Source of the DNA: an uncultured Pelagibacteraceae bacterium
GTDB lineage: Bacteria; Pseudomonadota; Alphaproteobacteria; Pelagibacterales; Pelagibacteraceae
Assembly (NCBI GenBank): GCA_902591185.1
Contig: CACIZU010000010.1
Span: 1 to 33,094, forward strand
Length of the DNA: 33,094 nt
Direction of reading: 5' to 3'
Each line of letters starts with the position of its first letter. Position 1 is the stretch's first letter. Both the position numbers and the translations under genes were made by a program. A model generated the notes under the pieces. The model was not told the origin of the DNA. It worked only from the letters and a program-made list of their open reading frames with translations, and did no database searches. Below, one piece after another: positions 1-8,192 of the stretch.

Positions 1-22
1 AATTTTTTATTATAATATATTT

Positions 23-98
23 TGGCTCCTCGGGCAGGACTCGAACCTGCGACCAATTGATTAACAGTCAACTGCTCTACCAACTGAGCTACCGAGGA
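23..98 (-). tRNA. tRNA-Asn (GTT)
   Basis: Read on the minus strand this is a complete 76-nt cloverleaf. The acceptor strand TCCTCGG pairs with CCGAGGA, there is a D-arm of type AGCTCAGTTGGTAGAGC, an anticodon loop CTGTTAA with anticodon GTT, and a T-arm with GGTTCGAGTCC. The CCA end is encoded in the DNA at 23-25. It decodes AAC/AAU as asparagine. It lies 50 bases downstream of the tRNA-Cys gene on the same strand, so the two are probably one transcript; the AT-rich stretch at 1-22 would be its 3' flank. Confidence 0.97.
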
Positions 99-148
99 AT
101 TTAAAAAACTCAACTTACTTTTTTTTAGAACTAAAACAAGATTTTTTT

Positions 149-222
149 TGGAGGCAACGCCCGGAATCGAACCGGGATACAAGGATTTGCAATCCTCTGC
201 GTAACCATTCCGCCACGTTGCC
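149..222 (-). tRNA. tRNA-Cys (GCA)
   Basis: Minus-strand 74-nt cloverleaf. The acceptor GGCAACG pairs with CGTTGCC, the anticodon loop TTGCAAA holds GCA inside the stem pair AGGAT/ATCCT, the T-arm contains GGTTCGATTCC, and the CCA is encoded at 149-151. It decodes UGC/UGU as cysteine. It is the promoter-proximal gene of a two-tRNA unit with tRNA-Asn. The promoter must lie in 223-346, shared back to back with valS, but I could not settle on one box for this strand. Confidence 0.97.
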
Positions 223-306
223 ATCTTGTTTTGACTAATAGCTTCAGAAACCTTTTTATATTAAATATTTCTCATTAGTCTATTAAATAACGATTTAAAT
301 TGATTA

Positions 307-334
307 TTGTTAATTTAGATTATTAAATTATAAA
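307..334 (+). promoter_or_regulatory. candidate valS promoter with a very short leader
   Basis: TTGTTA (307-312) and TATAAA (329-334) are separated by 16 bases, matching a sigma-70 layout at 4/6 and 5/6 positions. A start site about seven bases after the -10 box would fall near 341, leaving roughly six bases before the valS ATG at 347, too short for a Shine-Dalgarno site. None is visible there. The region is very AT-rich, so chance boxes are easy to find. Confidence 0.35.
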
Positions 335-346
335 CTTTAAACAAAC

Positions 347-2974
347 ATGAGTAGCGATAAATATATACATTCTGATGTTGAAGATAAGATCTATTCTTAT
401 TGGGAAAAAAATGAGCTTTTTAAACCTCAAAAAAACTCTAAAAAATTTTCAATAGTTATACCACCTCCAAATGTAACTGGCAGTCTTCATATGGGTCACG
501 CATTAAATAATTCAATTCAAGATTTATTAGTTCGTTATCACAGAATGAATAATTATGAAACTTTATGGCAACCTGGAACAGATCATGCTGGAATAGCTAC
601 ACAGGCTTTGGTTGAACAAAAACTTGCTTCAGAAAAAATAGATAAAAATAAAATTGGTAGAGAAAAATTTATTGAAAAAGTATGGGAATGGAAAGATCAA
701 TATGGTGACATTATTATTAATCAGTTAAAAAAACTTGGATGCTCATGTGATTGGTCTCGTAATGCTTTTACAATGGACGATAATCTTTCTAAATCAGTAA
801 TTAAGGTATTTGTAGATCTTTATAATAAAAATTTAATATACAAAGATAAAAAACTAGTAAATTGGGACACAGTTTTAAAAACAGCTATATCTGATCTTGA
901 AGTAGATCAAAGGGAGGTAAATTCTAAAATTTATTACATAAAGTATCCAATTGATGAAACTAATGAATTTATAACAATTGCAACTACAAGACCTGAAACA
1001 ATGTTGGGTGATACAGCAATTGCCGTTAATCCTAAAGATGAAAGGTTTAAATCTTTTGTTGGCAAAACGGTTACAATACCAATTGCTGGTAGAAAAATTA
1101 AAATTATAGAAGATGATTATGCTGACCCTGAACAAGGAACTGGAGCATTAAAGATTACACCTGCACACGATTTTAATGATTATGATGTTGGTCAAAGAAA
1201 TAACTTAGAAATTATTAATATATTAACTGAAGCTGGTAAAATAAATGATAATGTTCCAAAAGAATATATTGGTCTTGATAGATTTGAAGCAAGAAAAAAG
1301 ATTTTAAAAGAACTTAAAGATAAAGATTTTTTTGTAAAAGAAGAAAACATTAAAAATAAAGTTCCTTATGGAGATAGATCTAATTCAATAATTGAACCAT
1401 TTTTAACTGAACAATGGTTTGCTGATGCTGAAAAACTATCTGTTAAAGCTAAAGAAGTCGTTAATTCTAAAAAGACAAACTTCTTTCCTGAAAATTGGTC
1501 TAAGACTTATTTCCAATGGATGAACAATATTGAACCTTGGTGTATATCAAGACAACTTTGGTGGGGTCATCAAATACCTGCTTGGTATGGTCCTGATAAA
1601 AAAATATTTGTAGCTAACAATGAAGAGGATGCAAAATCACAAGCTAAAAAACATTATGGTAAAGATGAAGAGTTAGTACGTGATCCTGATGTTCTTGACA
1701 CTTGGTTTTCCTCTGGTCTTTGGCCTTTTGCAACATTAGGTTGGCCTGATAATAAAAATTATGTTGAAAAATTTTATCCTACATCTGTTTTAGTAACTGG
1801 CTTTGATATTATATTTTTCTGGGTTGCTAGAATGATTATGTTTGGAACAGAGTTTTTAAACAAAGAACCATTTAAAGATATTTATGTTCATGCATTAGTA
1901 AGAGATGAGAAGGGACAAAAAATGTCTAAATCTAAAGGTAATGTTATTGATCCTTTAGACTTAATCAAAAAATATAGTGCTGATGCTTTAAGATTTACTC
2001 TTCTTTCAATGGCATCTCCTGGTACAGATGTAAAGCTTTCTGAAGATAGAGTTAAAGGTTATAGAAATTTCTTAAATAAATTATGGAATGCAAATAATTT
2101 TTTAATAACAAATAAATGTAACTTTACAGATATAGATAAAGTGCCAAATTTATCAGTAAATATTAATAAATGGATCTATGCTGAATTAATTGAAACAAAG
2201 ACAAAAATAGAAAAAAATTTAGAAGAATATAGATTTGATGAAGCTGCAAAAAATGCATATCAATTTGCATGGCATTCTTATTGTGATTGGTATTTAGAAC
2301 TATCAAAAACGATACTGTTTTCAGATAATGAAGAAGCTATAACTGAAGTAAAAAAGGTGTCTAGCTATGTTTTTAAACAAATTTTAATTTTACTTCACCC
2401 TTTTATACCTTTTGTAACAGAGGAAATTTGGCTTAAAAATAAATTTGATAATTCAAACAAAAATTTCTTAATGTTGGCTAATTGGCCTTCGGGTAAAATC
2501 AAAAAAGATATTAGCACAAAACAAGTCGAAAACATTATTAGTATTATTTCTGAACTTAGATCATTTAAGAATGAATTAAACGTAAGTCCAGGATCATTTA
2601 TTGATATTTCAATCAATAACATCAATGATGATCAGAAAAGATTTATAAATAATAATGATATAATTCTTAAAAAATTAGGAAGAATTAACAATATTTATAG
2701 TGATGATCTAGATAAACCTGCAGCAACAATGATGGTCTCTGGTGATTTATTTAAAATTTACTTTGATAAAGATATTGATTTAAAACTTATTAAAGAAAAC
2801 TTAACTAGCAAGCAAAATAGACTAAGTGAAGAAATGAACAAAATATCTCAAAGATTAGAAAACAAAAGTTTTGTAGATAGAGCTCCAAAAGAGATTGTTG
2901 AACAAGAAAAAACTAATTATAATAATTTAAAGAATGATATTGATAAAATATCAGTAACAATAAAGGGTATATAA
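347..2974 (+). CDS. valS: valyl-tRNA synthetase
   Basis: Class I aminoacyl-tRNA synthetase that charges tRNA-Val in the cytoplasm and hydrolyses mischarged Thr-tRNA. At 875 aa it is a normal bacterial length. The HIGH signature is HMGH at residues 48-51, preceded by PPPNVTGSL, and the KMSKS loop is at 525-529 followed by GNVIDP. The CP1 editing domain is represented by the [12 protein letters not shown] stretch near residue 220, and the Trp-rich [14 protein letters not shown] segment typical of ValRS/IleRS is present. The last ~70 residues are charged and helical, fitting the C-terminal tRNA-binding coiled coil. The stop overlaps the ilvD start by one base (TAATG), so the genes are likely cotranscribed and translationally coupled. 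No Shine-Dalgarno sequence precedes the ATG. Confidence 0.98.
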   Translation: MSSDKYIHSDVEDKIYSYWEKNELFKPQKNSKKFSIVIPPPNVTGSLHMGHALNNSIQDLLVRYHRMNNYETLWQPGTDHAGIATQALVEQKLASEKIDKNKIGREKFIEKVWEWKDQYGDIIINQLKKLGCSCDWSRNAFTMDDNLSKSVIKVFVDLYNKNLIYKDKKLVNWDTVLKTAISDLEVDQREVNSKIYYIKYPIDETNEFITIATTRPETMLGDTAIAVNPKDERFKSFVGKTVTIPIAGRKIKIIEDDYADPEQGTGALKITPAHDFNDYDVGQRNNLEIINILTEAGKINDNVPKEYIGLDRFEARKKILKELKDKDFFVKEENIKNKVPYGDRSNSIIEPFLTEQWFADAEKLSVKAKEVVNSKKTNFFPENWSKTYFQWMNNIEPWCISRQLWWGHQIPAWYGPDKKIFVANNEEDAKSQAKKHYGKDEELVRDPDVLDTWFSSGLWPFATLGWPDNKNYVEKFYPTSVLVTGFDIIFFWVARMIMFGTEFLNKEPFKDIYVHALVRDEKGQKMSKSKGNVIDPLDLIKKYSADALRFTLLSMASPGTDVKLSEDRVKGYRNFLNKLWNANNFLITNKCNFTDIDKVPNLSVNINKWIYAELIETKTKIEKNLEEYRFDEAAKNAYQFAWHSYCDWYLELSKTILFSDNEEAITEVKKVSSYVFKQILILLHPFIPFVTEEIWLKNKFDNSNKNFLMLANWPSGKIKKDISTKQVENIISIISELRSFKNELNVSPGSFIDISINNINDDQKRFINNNDIILKKLGRINNIYSDDLDKPAATMMVSGDLFKIYFDKDIDLKLIKENLTSKQNRLSEEMNKISQRLENKSFVDRAPKEIVEQEKTNYNNLKNDIDKISVTIKGI

Positions 2975-4692
2975 TGGCAAAATTTAACAAAAAGAAACTT
3001 CCAAGCAGACATACATCTTTAGGAGCTGATAGAGCACCTCACAGATCATTCTATTATGCAATGGGTGAAACTGAAAAAGATGTATCAAAACCCTTTGTTG
3101 GTGTTGTTTCTACATGGAATGAGGCTGCTCCTTGCAATATTGCTCTTATGAGACAAGCTCAATCTGTTAAAAAGGGTGTTAGAGCCAATGGTGGAACACC
3201 AAGAGAATTTTGCACAATTACAGTTACCGATGGTATTGCAATGGGTCATGAAGGAATGAAAGCTTCCTTGATCTCTAGAGAAGTTATTGCAGATTCTGCT
3301 GAACTTACAGTAAGAGGACATTGTTACGATGCTTTAGTTGGTATAGCTGGATGTGATAAATCTTTACCAGGGCTAATGATGTCTATGGTTAGATTAAATG
3401 TTCCGAGTGTATTCATTTATGGAGGATCAATTCTTCCAGGAAGATTTAAAGGTAAAGATGTAACAGTTGTTGATGTTTTTGAAGCTGTAGGTAAGCATTC
3501 ATCAGGTCAAATGTCAGCAGCAGAACTTAGAAAATTAGAATTAGTTGCATGTCCGAGTGCTGGTGCATGTGGTGGTCAGTTCACAGCAAATACGATGGCA
3601 TGTGTATCTGAAGCAATTGGTTTGGCACTACCATACTCTGCTGGAACTCCAGCTCCATATGAGGAAAGAGATAAGTACGCTAAAGCAAGTGGTAAAATGG
3701 TTATGAACTTACTTCAAAAAGGAATTAAACCAAGACATATAGTAACGAAGAAAGCTTTAGAAAATGCTGCAACAATAGTTGCTGCAACTGGTGGATCTAC
3801 TAATGCAGGATTACATTTACCAGCGATTGCCAATGAAGCAGGAATAAAATTTGATTTAATGGACGTTGCTAAAATTTTTAAAAGAACTCCTTACCTTGCG
3901 GATTTAAAACCAGGTGGAAAATATGTTGCTAAAGATATGTGGTTAGCAGGTGGTGTTCCTATGTTACTTAAAACTTTATTTGAAGGTGGTTTTATTCATG
4001 GAGATTGTATGACTGTTACTGGAAAAACTATGAAAGAAAATTTAAAGAATATTAAATTTAATCCAAAACAAAAAGTTTTAAGAGCTTACAATAACCCTTT
4101 ATCTCCAGATGGAGGTGTTGTTGGATTAAAAGGTAATTTAGCACCTGAAGGTGGAATAGTTAAAGTTGCAGGATTAAAAAAATTACAATTTACTGGTAAG
4201 GCAAGATGTTTTGATAATGAAGAGAGCGCTATGAAGGCTGTTCAAAGCAGAAAGTATAATGATGGTGATGTAATTATAATAAGATATGAAGGTCCTGTAG
4301 GAGGTCCTGGTATGAGAGAAATGCTATCTACAACTGGTGCAATCTATGGTCAGGGTAAAGGGGAGAAAGTAGCCCTTATTACTGATGGAAGGTTCTCTGG
4401 TGCTACTAGAGGCTTTTGTGTAGGTCATGTAGGTCCTGAGGGCGCCCTAGGAGGCCCTATAGCACTATTACGCAATGGAGACATTATTGATATTGATGCT
4501 AAAAAAGGAACTATTAATGTCAGACTTTCTAAAAAAGAATTAGCCGCAAGAAAAAGAAAATGGAAACCTAGAAAATCTGATTTTGGCTCTGGTACATTAT
4601 GGAAATATGCACAAACAGTTGGGCCAGCTTATTTAGGTGCTCCAACTCATCCAGGTAAGAAAAAAGAAGTTAAGGATTATTCAAAGATTTAA
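2974..4692 (+). CDS. ilvD: dihydroxy-acid dehydratase
   Basis: Fe-S dehydratase converting 2,3-dihydroxy-isovalerate and 2,3-dihydroxy-3-methylvalerate to the 2-keto acids that lead to valine, leucine and isoleucine. At 572 aa it has the family length. Candidate cluster ligands are C54 (in AAPCNIALM), C127 (GCDKSLPG) and C199 (PSAGACGGQ), the three-cysteine pattern of the [2Fe-2S] IlvD/Edd family. The C-terminal half has the conserved GPGMREML and [11 protein letters not shown] stretches. Context and sequence favour IlvD over phosphogluconate dehydratase. It is joined by 1-base TAATG overlaps both to valS upstream and to manC downstream. Placing a valine-synthesis gene directly behind the valine-charging enzyme could be a coincidence of packing. 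Confidence 0.97.
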   Translation: MAKFNKKKLPSRHTSLGADRAPHRSFYYAMGETEKDVSKPFVGVVSTWNEAAPCNIALMRQAQSVKKGVRANGGTPREFCTITVTDGIAMGHEGMKASLISREVIADSAELTVRGHCYDALVGIAGCDKSLPGLMMSMVRLNVPSVFIYGGSILPGRFKGKDVTVVDVFEAVGKHSSGQMSAAELRKLELVACPSAGACGGQFTANTMACVSEAIGLALPYSAGTPAPYEERDKYAKASGKMVMNLLQKGIKPRHIVTKKALENAATIVAATGGSTNAGLHLPAIANEAGIKFDLMDVAKIFKRTPYLADLKPGGKYVAKDMWLAGGVPMLLKTLFEGGFIHGDCMTVTGKTMKENLKNIKFNPKQKVLRAYNNPLSPDGGVVGLKGNLAPEGGIVKVAGLKKLQFTGKARCFDNEESAMKAVQSRKYNDGDVIIIRYEGPVGGPGMREMLSTTGAIYGQGKGEKVALITDGRFSGATRGFCVGHVGPEGALGGPIALLRNGDIIDIDAKKGTINVRLSKKELAARKRKWKPRKSDFGSGTLWKYAQTVGPAYLGAPTHPGKKKEVKDYSKI

Positions 4693-5897
4693 TGAAAATT
4701 CGTCCAGTGATTTTATGTGGTGGTGCTGGAACTCGACTTTGGCCTAATTCCAAAAATCATCAAGCAAAACAATTTATTGATTTTGGTAAATGGACTTTAC
4801 TTGGAAAAACTTTAGAAAGAACTAAAGCATCTATTTATGATGCACCAATTATAAGTACTAACAAAAAATATCTAAAAGAAGTAAAAAAACATCTTAAAAT
4901 TAGCAAGATTAGAAAATATAAGATTGTTTTAGAGCCGGCAAAAAAAAATACAGCTCCTGCTATTTTGTGTACCGCTTTAATTAATGATATTCCACAAGAT
5001 CAACCATTGATGTTTTTTACAGCTGATCATTTAATTGAAAAAATGAATGTATTTAATAAAGCAATTAATAAAAATAAATTTAATCTAACTGATCAAAATA
5101 TATTTATATTTGGTATTAAACCCACATCATCATCAAGTGAATATGGTTATTTTGTTACTAAAAAGATCAAAAAAAATATTAATAAGGTAATAAAATTTAT
5201 TGAAAAACCTAAAGAAACTAAAGCTAAACAGGTTATAAAACAAAAAGGTTATTGGAATTCAGGAATGTTTTTTCTTAGAAAAGATTCAATAATTAATAAC
5301 TTTAAAAAAAAACAACCTATTATTTATAAAAACTGTGTTAATGCAGTTAAAAAAGCAAAACTTAAATCTAATACTTATTATCTAAATAAAGCATCATTTA
5401 TCAAAGCTACTTCAAAATCATTTGATTACGCAATTTTAGAAAAAACAAAACAAGTTAACGCTATAAAATTAGATATACCTTGGTCAGATCTTGGAAGCTG
5501 GAAAGAGATCTTAAAAATGTATGATAAAAATAAGAATAAATATATTAAAAAAAAGAACATTTATCATCGACCTTGGGGCAAATATACTAATTTATTTAAA
5601 GGTAAAGAGTTCTTAATTAAGGAATTATTTGTAAAATCAAATGGTATTTTAAGTTTACAAAAACATCACCATCGTACTGAGCACTGGTTGGTCACGCAGG
5701 GAAATCCGAAGATAACTTTAAATAAAGATAGTTTTATTAAAAAACCAAATGAACATATATTTATTCCTCTTCAAGCAATTCATAGAATTCAAAATCTTGG
5801 AAAAAAACCAGTTAAAATTATTGAGGCTCAAGTTGGATCAATACTTAAAGAAACAGATATAGTTAGATATCAGGATGTTTATGGTAGAGTGAAATAG
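4692..5897 (+). CDS. manC: mannose-1-phosphate guanylyltransferase / mannose-6-phosphate isomerase (type II, ManC/AlgA-like)
   Basis: Makes GDP-mannose from GTP and mannose-1-phosphate for surface polysaccharides. The N-terminal nucleotidyltransferase domain opens with GGAGTRLWP (10-18), followed by a TADHLI segment and EKPKETKAKQ. The C-terminal ~110 residues form a cupin beginning YHRPWG with HHHRTEHW at 325-332 and a PLQAIHRIQN strand, the type II phosphomannose isomerase half. At 401 aa it is shorter than the ~470 aa usual for bifunctional ManC, with the deficit mostly in the middle. It starts one base inside the ilvD stop. Its TAG and the TAG of the converging gene lie inside one 12-bp palindrome (5894-5905). 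Confidence 0.88.
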   Translation: MKIRPVILCGGAGTRLWPNSKNHQAKQFIDFGKWTLLGKTLERTKASIYDAPIISTNKKYLKEVKKHLKISKIRKYKIVLEPAKKNTAPAILCTALINDIPQDQPLMFFTADHLIEKMNVFNKAINKNKFNLTDQNIFIFGIKPTSSSSEYGYFVTKKIKKNINKVIKFIEKPKETKAKQVIKQKGYWNSGMFFLRKDSIINNFKKKQPIIYKNCVNAVKKAKLKSNTYYLNKASFIKATSKSFDYAILEKTKQVNAIKLDIPWSDLGSWKEILKMYDKNKNKYIKKKNIYHRPWGKYTNLFKGKEFLIKELFVKSNGILSLQKHHHRTEHWLVTQGNPKITLNKDSFIKKPNEHIFIPLQAIHRIQNLGKKPVKIIEAQVGSILKETDIVRYQDVYGRVK

Positions 5898-5901
5898 ATA
5901 T

Positions 5902-6420
5902 CTATTTTTGGGTAGATATTTTTAATGGTAAATCTTTTGTAACATCAAATCTTTCTTTTTTAGTAATATCTTCAATTTGTTCAGATTTCTTTTTTAAGCA
6001 CCACTCTTCATATAATCTACAAAACGTATATACAGCATTGTATCTATCAATCATAATTACAGTATTTAATTCACTTTTTATTAAAAATTTTACATCATAT
6101 AGTTCTTTAATATTAACTTCGCTTAATATCTCTCTTGAGTCAGGATTGTAATAACCAGATTTATCTTCGCAGGGTGTTTCCAAAATTTCATCAATGTATT
6201 CTTGAAAAATCTTTCCTTTGACAAATTTTTCATCATAATTAGCTGAGTTTATGGTTTCATATATTAATCTTCTTAATGGTGGTTTATTTAATTGAATCCA
6301 TAACTCAAGCAGTTCAAAATATATTAGTTCATATAATCTTATTTGAATAGGTTTTCCTCTTACAACTTTTGACCATTTAATAAATCTTCTTATGTCGATA
6401 TTTTTTCTAATATCATTCAT
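5902..6420 (-). CDS. hypothetical protein, 172 aa
   Basis: I do not recognise this family. From the ATG at 6420 it is a 172-aa, highly charged, probably soluble protein with no signal peptide or membrane helix. The middle is mostly helical in character (LYELIYFELLELWIQL), and three isolated Cys residues form no clear metal motif. An in-frame TTG at 6465 would add 15 residues, but those codons lie inside the 49-aa reading frame just upstream, so the ATG is preferred; no Shine-Dalgarno decides it. It follows the microprotein stop by 11 bases on the same strand, suggesting a two-gene unit. Its stop faces manC with only four bases between them. Confidence 0.7.
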   Translation of the reverse strand: MNDIRKNIDIRRFIKWSKVVRGKPIQIRLYELIYFELLELWIQLNKPPLRRLIYETINSANYDEKFVKGKIFQEYIDEILETPCEDKSGYYNPDSREILSEVNIKELYDVKFLIKSELNTVIMIDRYNAVYTFCRLYEEWCLKKKSEQIEDITKKERFDVTKDLPLKISTQK

Positions 6421-6431
6421 TATAGTAATTT

Positions 6432-6581
6432 CTAACCATCGGCTTTGATTTTTGTGAATCCGCAATTTTTACATTCAAGGGTTGTAACTCTGTCTGTTGG
6501 ATTAAATCCAAATTCAATATTTATAGTTTTGTATCTATGTATCCCAAAAAAACATAGTAATTTTGTCAATTTCAAAATCAT
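6432..6581 (-). CDS. 49-aa microprotein with a Cys/His metal-site pattern
   Basis: A short frame runs from ATG (6581-6579) to TAG (6434-6432). The protein begins MILKLTKLLCFFGIHRYK and ends TTLECKNCGFTKIKADG. C10, H15, C37 and C40 give the layout C-x4-H ... C-x2-C, a plausible single zinc-ribbon-like site. The hydrophobic start is too short to be a convincing membrane helix. The same layout occurs in several families of tiny CxxC proteins, but I cannot name one with confidence. The gene lies directly upstream of the 172-aa unknown (11-base gap), and a perfect minus-strand TATAAT (6642-6637) lies about 55 bases before the ATG. It could be spurious, but the evenly coding-like composition and the C/H pattern argue against that. 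Confidence 0.55.
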   Translation of the reverse strand: MILKLTKLLCFFGIHRYKTINIEFGFNPTDRVTTLECKNCGFTKIKADG

Positions 6582-6636
6582 AATTTCGACACTTTAAATT
6601 GTTATTTTTAATAATTGATCATCAGCTTGAAGCTGG

Positions 6637-6642
6637 ATTATA
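6637..6642 (-). promoter_or_regulatory. candidate -10 box for the microprotein/172-aa unit
   Basis: On the minus strand 6642-6637 reads TATAAT, a perfect -10 consensus. The best -35-like hexamer, TTGCGG (6669-6664), is 21 bases away, longer than ideal. Transcription would start near 6630, placing a small hairpin (CAGCT-TCA-AGCTG, 6623-6635) at the very 5' end of the mRNA. Confidence 0.35.
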
Positions 6643-6778
6643 GCGGGACTTAAATAGATCATACCGCAAATAGAAAACTAAAGCAAAAAATAATTCAGTT
6701 TTTTTTACTTATTAATTTAAGAGAAGTTTTTTTAATTTTTTTTCAAAATAAAAAAATAAACAATTATATTATTCTATG

Positions 6779-6787
6779 TGTTATAAT
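6779..6787 (+). promoter_or_regulatory. extended -10 promoter of the YdcH-like gene
   Basis: TGT-TATAAT (6779-6787) is a perfect extended -10 element (TGn plus consensus hexamer). No good -35 box is seen, which extended -10 promoters can do without. A start seven bases downstream falls at about 6794, with the ATG at 6796, so the transcript would have essentially no leader. Confidence 0.5.
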
Positions 6788-6795
6788 TTTTTAAT

Positions 6796-6966
6796 ATGAA
6801 AGAGTTAAAAGAACTCATTAAAAAGCATAAAAAATTAGAAGTAGAAATCAAACATTTAACAAAACTTAGATTAAATGATAGAGCATTCTCATCATGGGAG
6901 AAACTAAGAAAATTAAAAAAAGAAAAATTAAAATTAAAAGAAATAGTTTCTAAATTTAAAAAATAA
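6796..6966 (+). CDS. small YdcH/DUF465-like coiled-coil protein, 56 aa
   Basis: The 56-aa frame from ATG 6796 to TAA 6964-6966 encodes an extremely Lys/Leu-rich helical protein starting MKELKELIKKHKKLEVEI and ending with KLKLKEIVSKFKK. The arrangement of an N-terminal helix, a short central SSW-containing turn and a second helix with LKKEKLKLKEI resembles the YdcH/DUF465 family, whose members are 50-80 aa helical hairpins of unknown function that are common in alphaproteobacteria. It has its own extended -10 promoter and is followed within 17 bases by a strong hairpin, so it is probably a monocistronic unit. Family assignment is from the heptad-like pattern only. Confidence 0.7.
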   Translation: MKELKELIKKHKKLEVEIKHLTKLRLNDRAFSSWEKLRKLKKEKLKLKEIVSKFKK

Positions 6967-6982
6967 AATTATTTGATACTAT

Positions 6983-7016
6983 CTGGGCATATTAAATATT
7001 TTTTTAATATGCCCAG
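6983..7016. terminator. perfect 14-bp inverted repeat between convergent genes
   Basis: CTGGGCATATTAAA (6983-6996) and TTTAATATGCCCAG (7003-7016) form an uninterrupted 14-bp stem closed by a six-base loop (TATTTT). It lies 16 bases after the YdcH-like stop and nine bases after the permease stop on the other strand, the position of a bidirectional terminator. Neither strand has a run of U directly after the stem, so it may instead be a 3'-end stabiliser. It is the strongest hairpin I noticed in the window. Confidence 0.7.
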
Positions 7017-7025
7017 AAAAATAAA

Positions 7026-7991
7026 TTAAAACCAATTATTTGGTATTATAATGTAGTGAATTGCTAAAACAATTCCAACTGAAACACTTAATCCAAAAAT
7101 CATTTTGAGAAAATCTTTACCAATTAATGGAAAGACATACTTAAATTTGTAGTCTTTGTTCATTGTAGATATTGCAAGTTCTCTTCCACATAATAAACCA
7201 ACAAATACCCATGTAGTTGACATTGGTAAGTCGTTAAGCTCTTTAAAGTAGAACAATACTGCAGCGTATATAATGTTAATTATTGTTGCTGATCTCGCGT
7301 ATCTAGTTCCTGTTTTATCCAAAACTACTTTTTGAATAGGTCCTCCATGAATATAAAAAATATAGAACAAGAGTGCTGTAAAATAAGCTAGCACAATTAA
7401 AAGTAATGTTACATCTAATTGTCTTGGAAGATACACGGCTATATTAGCTACATCGTGAGATAACCAAACCCACCATAACCATCCTGAAGTAACCCATACC
7501 GAGTTCCTCCAAAATCCTATCCATTTTTCTTCAACTTCATCAAATTTCTCATTGATAAATTTTGAAACTATTATCCAAGCTATATAAGCGACTACAGCAG
7601 CTAAGCCATAACCTACAACGCTTTTCATTAACATTTTTTCTAACACTACAGTAGAAGCAAAAGCTGATAGTACTAAGAAAGTTGTTGATACAGGTATTCC
7701 TATTCTTGTTAATAATAAAAGTATAGCTGGAGCCACTGCGTGGTACCATTGAATTTCTTGATATGGTATTCTTGTTAATCTTCCATAAGATATGTCACCA
7801 TCATATGAGTACCAACCCCATGTAATAGCAATTACCATTACAAAAGAGGCTGATCCAGCTAACACATACCATTTAAACCATTTTTGTTTAGATGCTATAA
7901 AAGTACCTAACGTTTGTATTGAGTCATTTGCAATAACGCTATATCCAGCTAAAGCAAAGCCAATAATCGTATATATAATTGTCGCTTCCAT
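7026..7991 (-). CDS. PiT-superfamily-like permease (phosphate/sulfate transporter fold)
   Basis: A 321-aa integral membrane protein with about eight to ten hydrophobic segments. It shows the internal duplication of the PiT family (PF01384). The first half has VIANDSIQTLGTF (about 19-31) and later GIPVSTTFLVL. The second half has LSHDVANIAVYLPR and DLPMSTTWVFVGLL. These correspond to the GANDVANA and P-[IM]-S-T-T signatures of each repeat. PiT proteins move phosphate, and relatives move sulfate, in symport with a cation. The signatures are divergent (no GAND glycine, and HD for ND in the second repeat), so the substrate is open. AAGGAAA precedes the ATG as a good ribosome site. It is divergent from the Zur-like gene across a 201-bp gap; a link to metal regulation is not shown. 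Confidence 0.7.
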   Translation of the reverse strand: MEATIIYTIIGFALAGYSVIANDSIQTLGTFIASKQKWFKWYVLAGSASFVMVIAITWGWYSYDGDISYGRLTRIPYQEIQWYHAVAPAILLLLTRIGIPVSTTFLVLSAFASTVVLEKMLMKSVVGYGLAAVVAYIAWIIVSKFINEKFDEVEEKWIGFWRNSVWVTSGWLWWVWLSHDVANIAVYLPRQLDVTLLLIVLAYFTALLFYIFYIHGGPIQKVVLDKTGTRYARSATIINIIYAAVLFYFKELNDLPMSTTWVFVGLLCGRELAISTMNKDYKFKYVFPLIGKDFLKMIFGLSVSVGIVLAIHYIIIPNNWF

Positions 7992-8157
7992 TTTTTTCCT
8001 TTTTTTTACTTTATTGTTTTCCGTTTCGAACGATTCTTGATCTTGATAATGATTTAATAGGTGAGAGAAAAATTATCTATAACTAAATTTATTATTTTTT
8101 TTTGATATAGGACGATTCCCTTTAATTATATTATTTTAAATTTATGTCTAGTTAATG

Positions 8158-8185
8158 TTGACAGTTATCTTTGTTATGTTATAAC
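8158..8185 (+). promoter_or_regulatory. zur promoter, start codon at the expected +1
   Basis: TTGACA (8158-8163) is a perfect -35 box, and TATAAC (8180-8185) follows after 16 bases. The expected start site, six to seven bases after the -10, is 8191-8193, and the ATG is at 8193. The in-frame codon two triplets upstream is a stop (8187-8189) and the first codons hold no other usual start, so the mRNA should be leaderless. Confidence 0.65.
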
Positions 8186-8191
8186 ATAACA
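8172..8191. promoter_or_regulatory. Zur-box-like operator, 20-bp perfect palindrome
   Basis: TGTTATGTTATAACATAACA is perfectly self-complementary over 20 bases. It covers the -10 box of the gene at 8193 and ends one base before its ATG. The core resembles the known proteobacterial Zur operators with TGTTAT...ATAACA arms. A Fur-family gene immediately downstream points to autoregulation by blocking RNA polymerase. Confidence 0.75.
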
Positions 8192-8192
8192 T

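Noticed and set aside
875..1135. Antisense frames within valS, ilvD, uvrA, secD and others
   Set aside because: They lie opposite well-supported genes, show Ser/Asn/Phe-rich or Leu-rich shadow composition and have no recognisable domain.
6421..6465. TTG start at 6465 for the 172-aa gene
   Set aside because: The added codons overlap the microprotein frame and no ribosome site supports TTG over the ATG at 6420.
6600..6720. Possible small RNA on the plus strand, with a GCGG/CCGC pairing and AAAACT...AGTTTT before a T-run
   Set aside because: Stems are only 4-6 bp with long loops, no good plus-strand promoter is seen, and the region is better explained as leader and promoter of the minus-strand microprotein unit.
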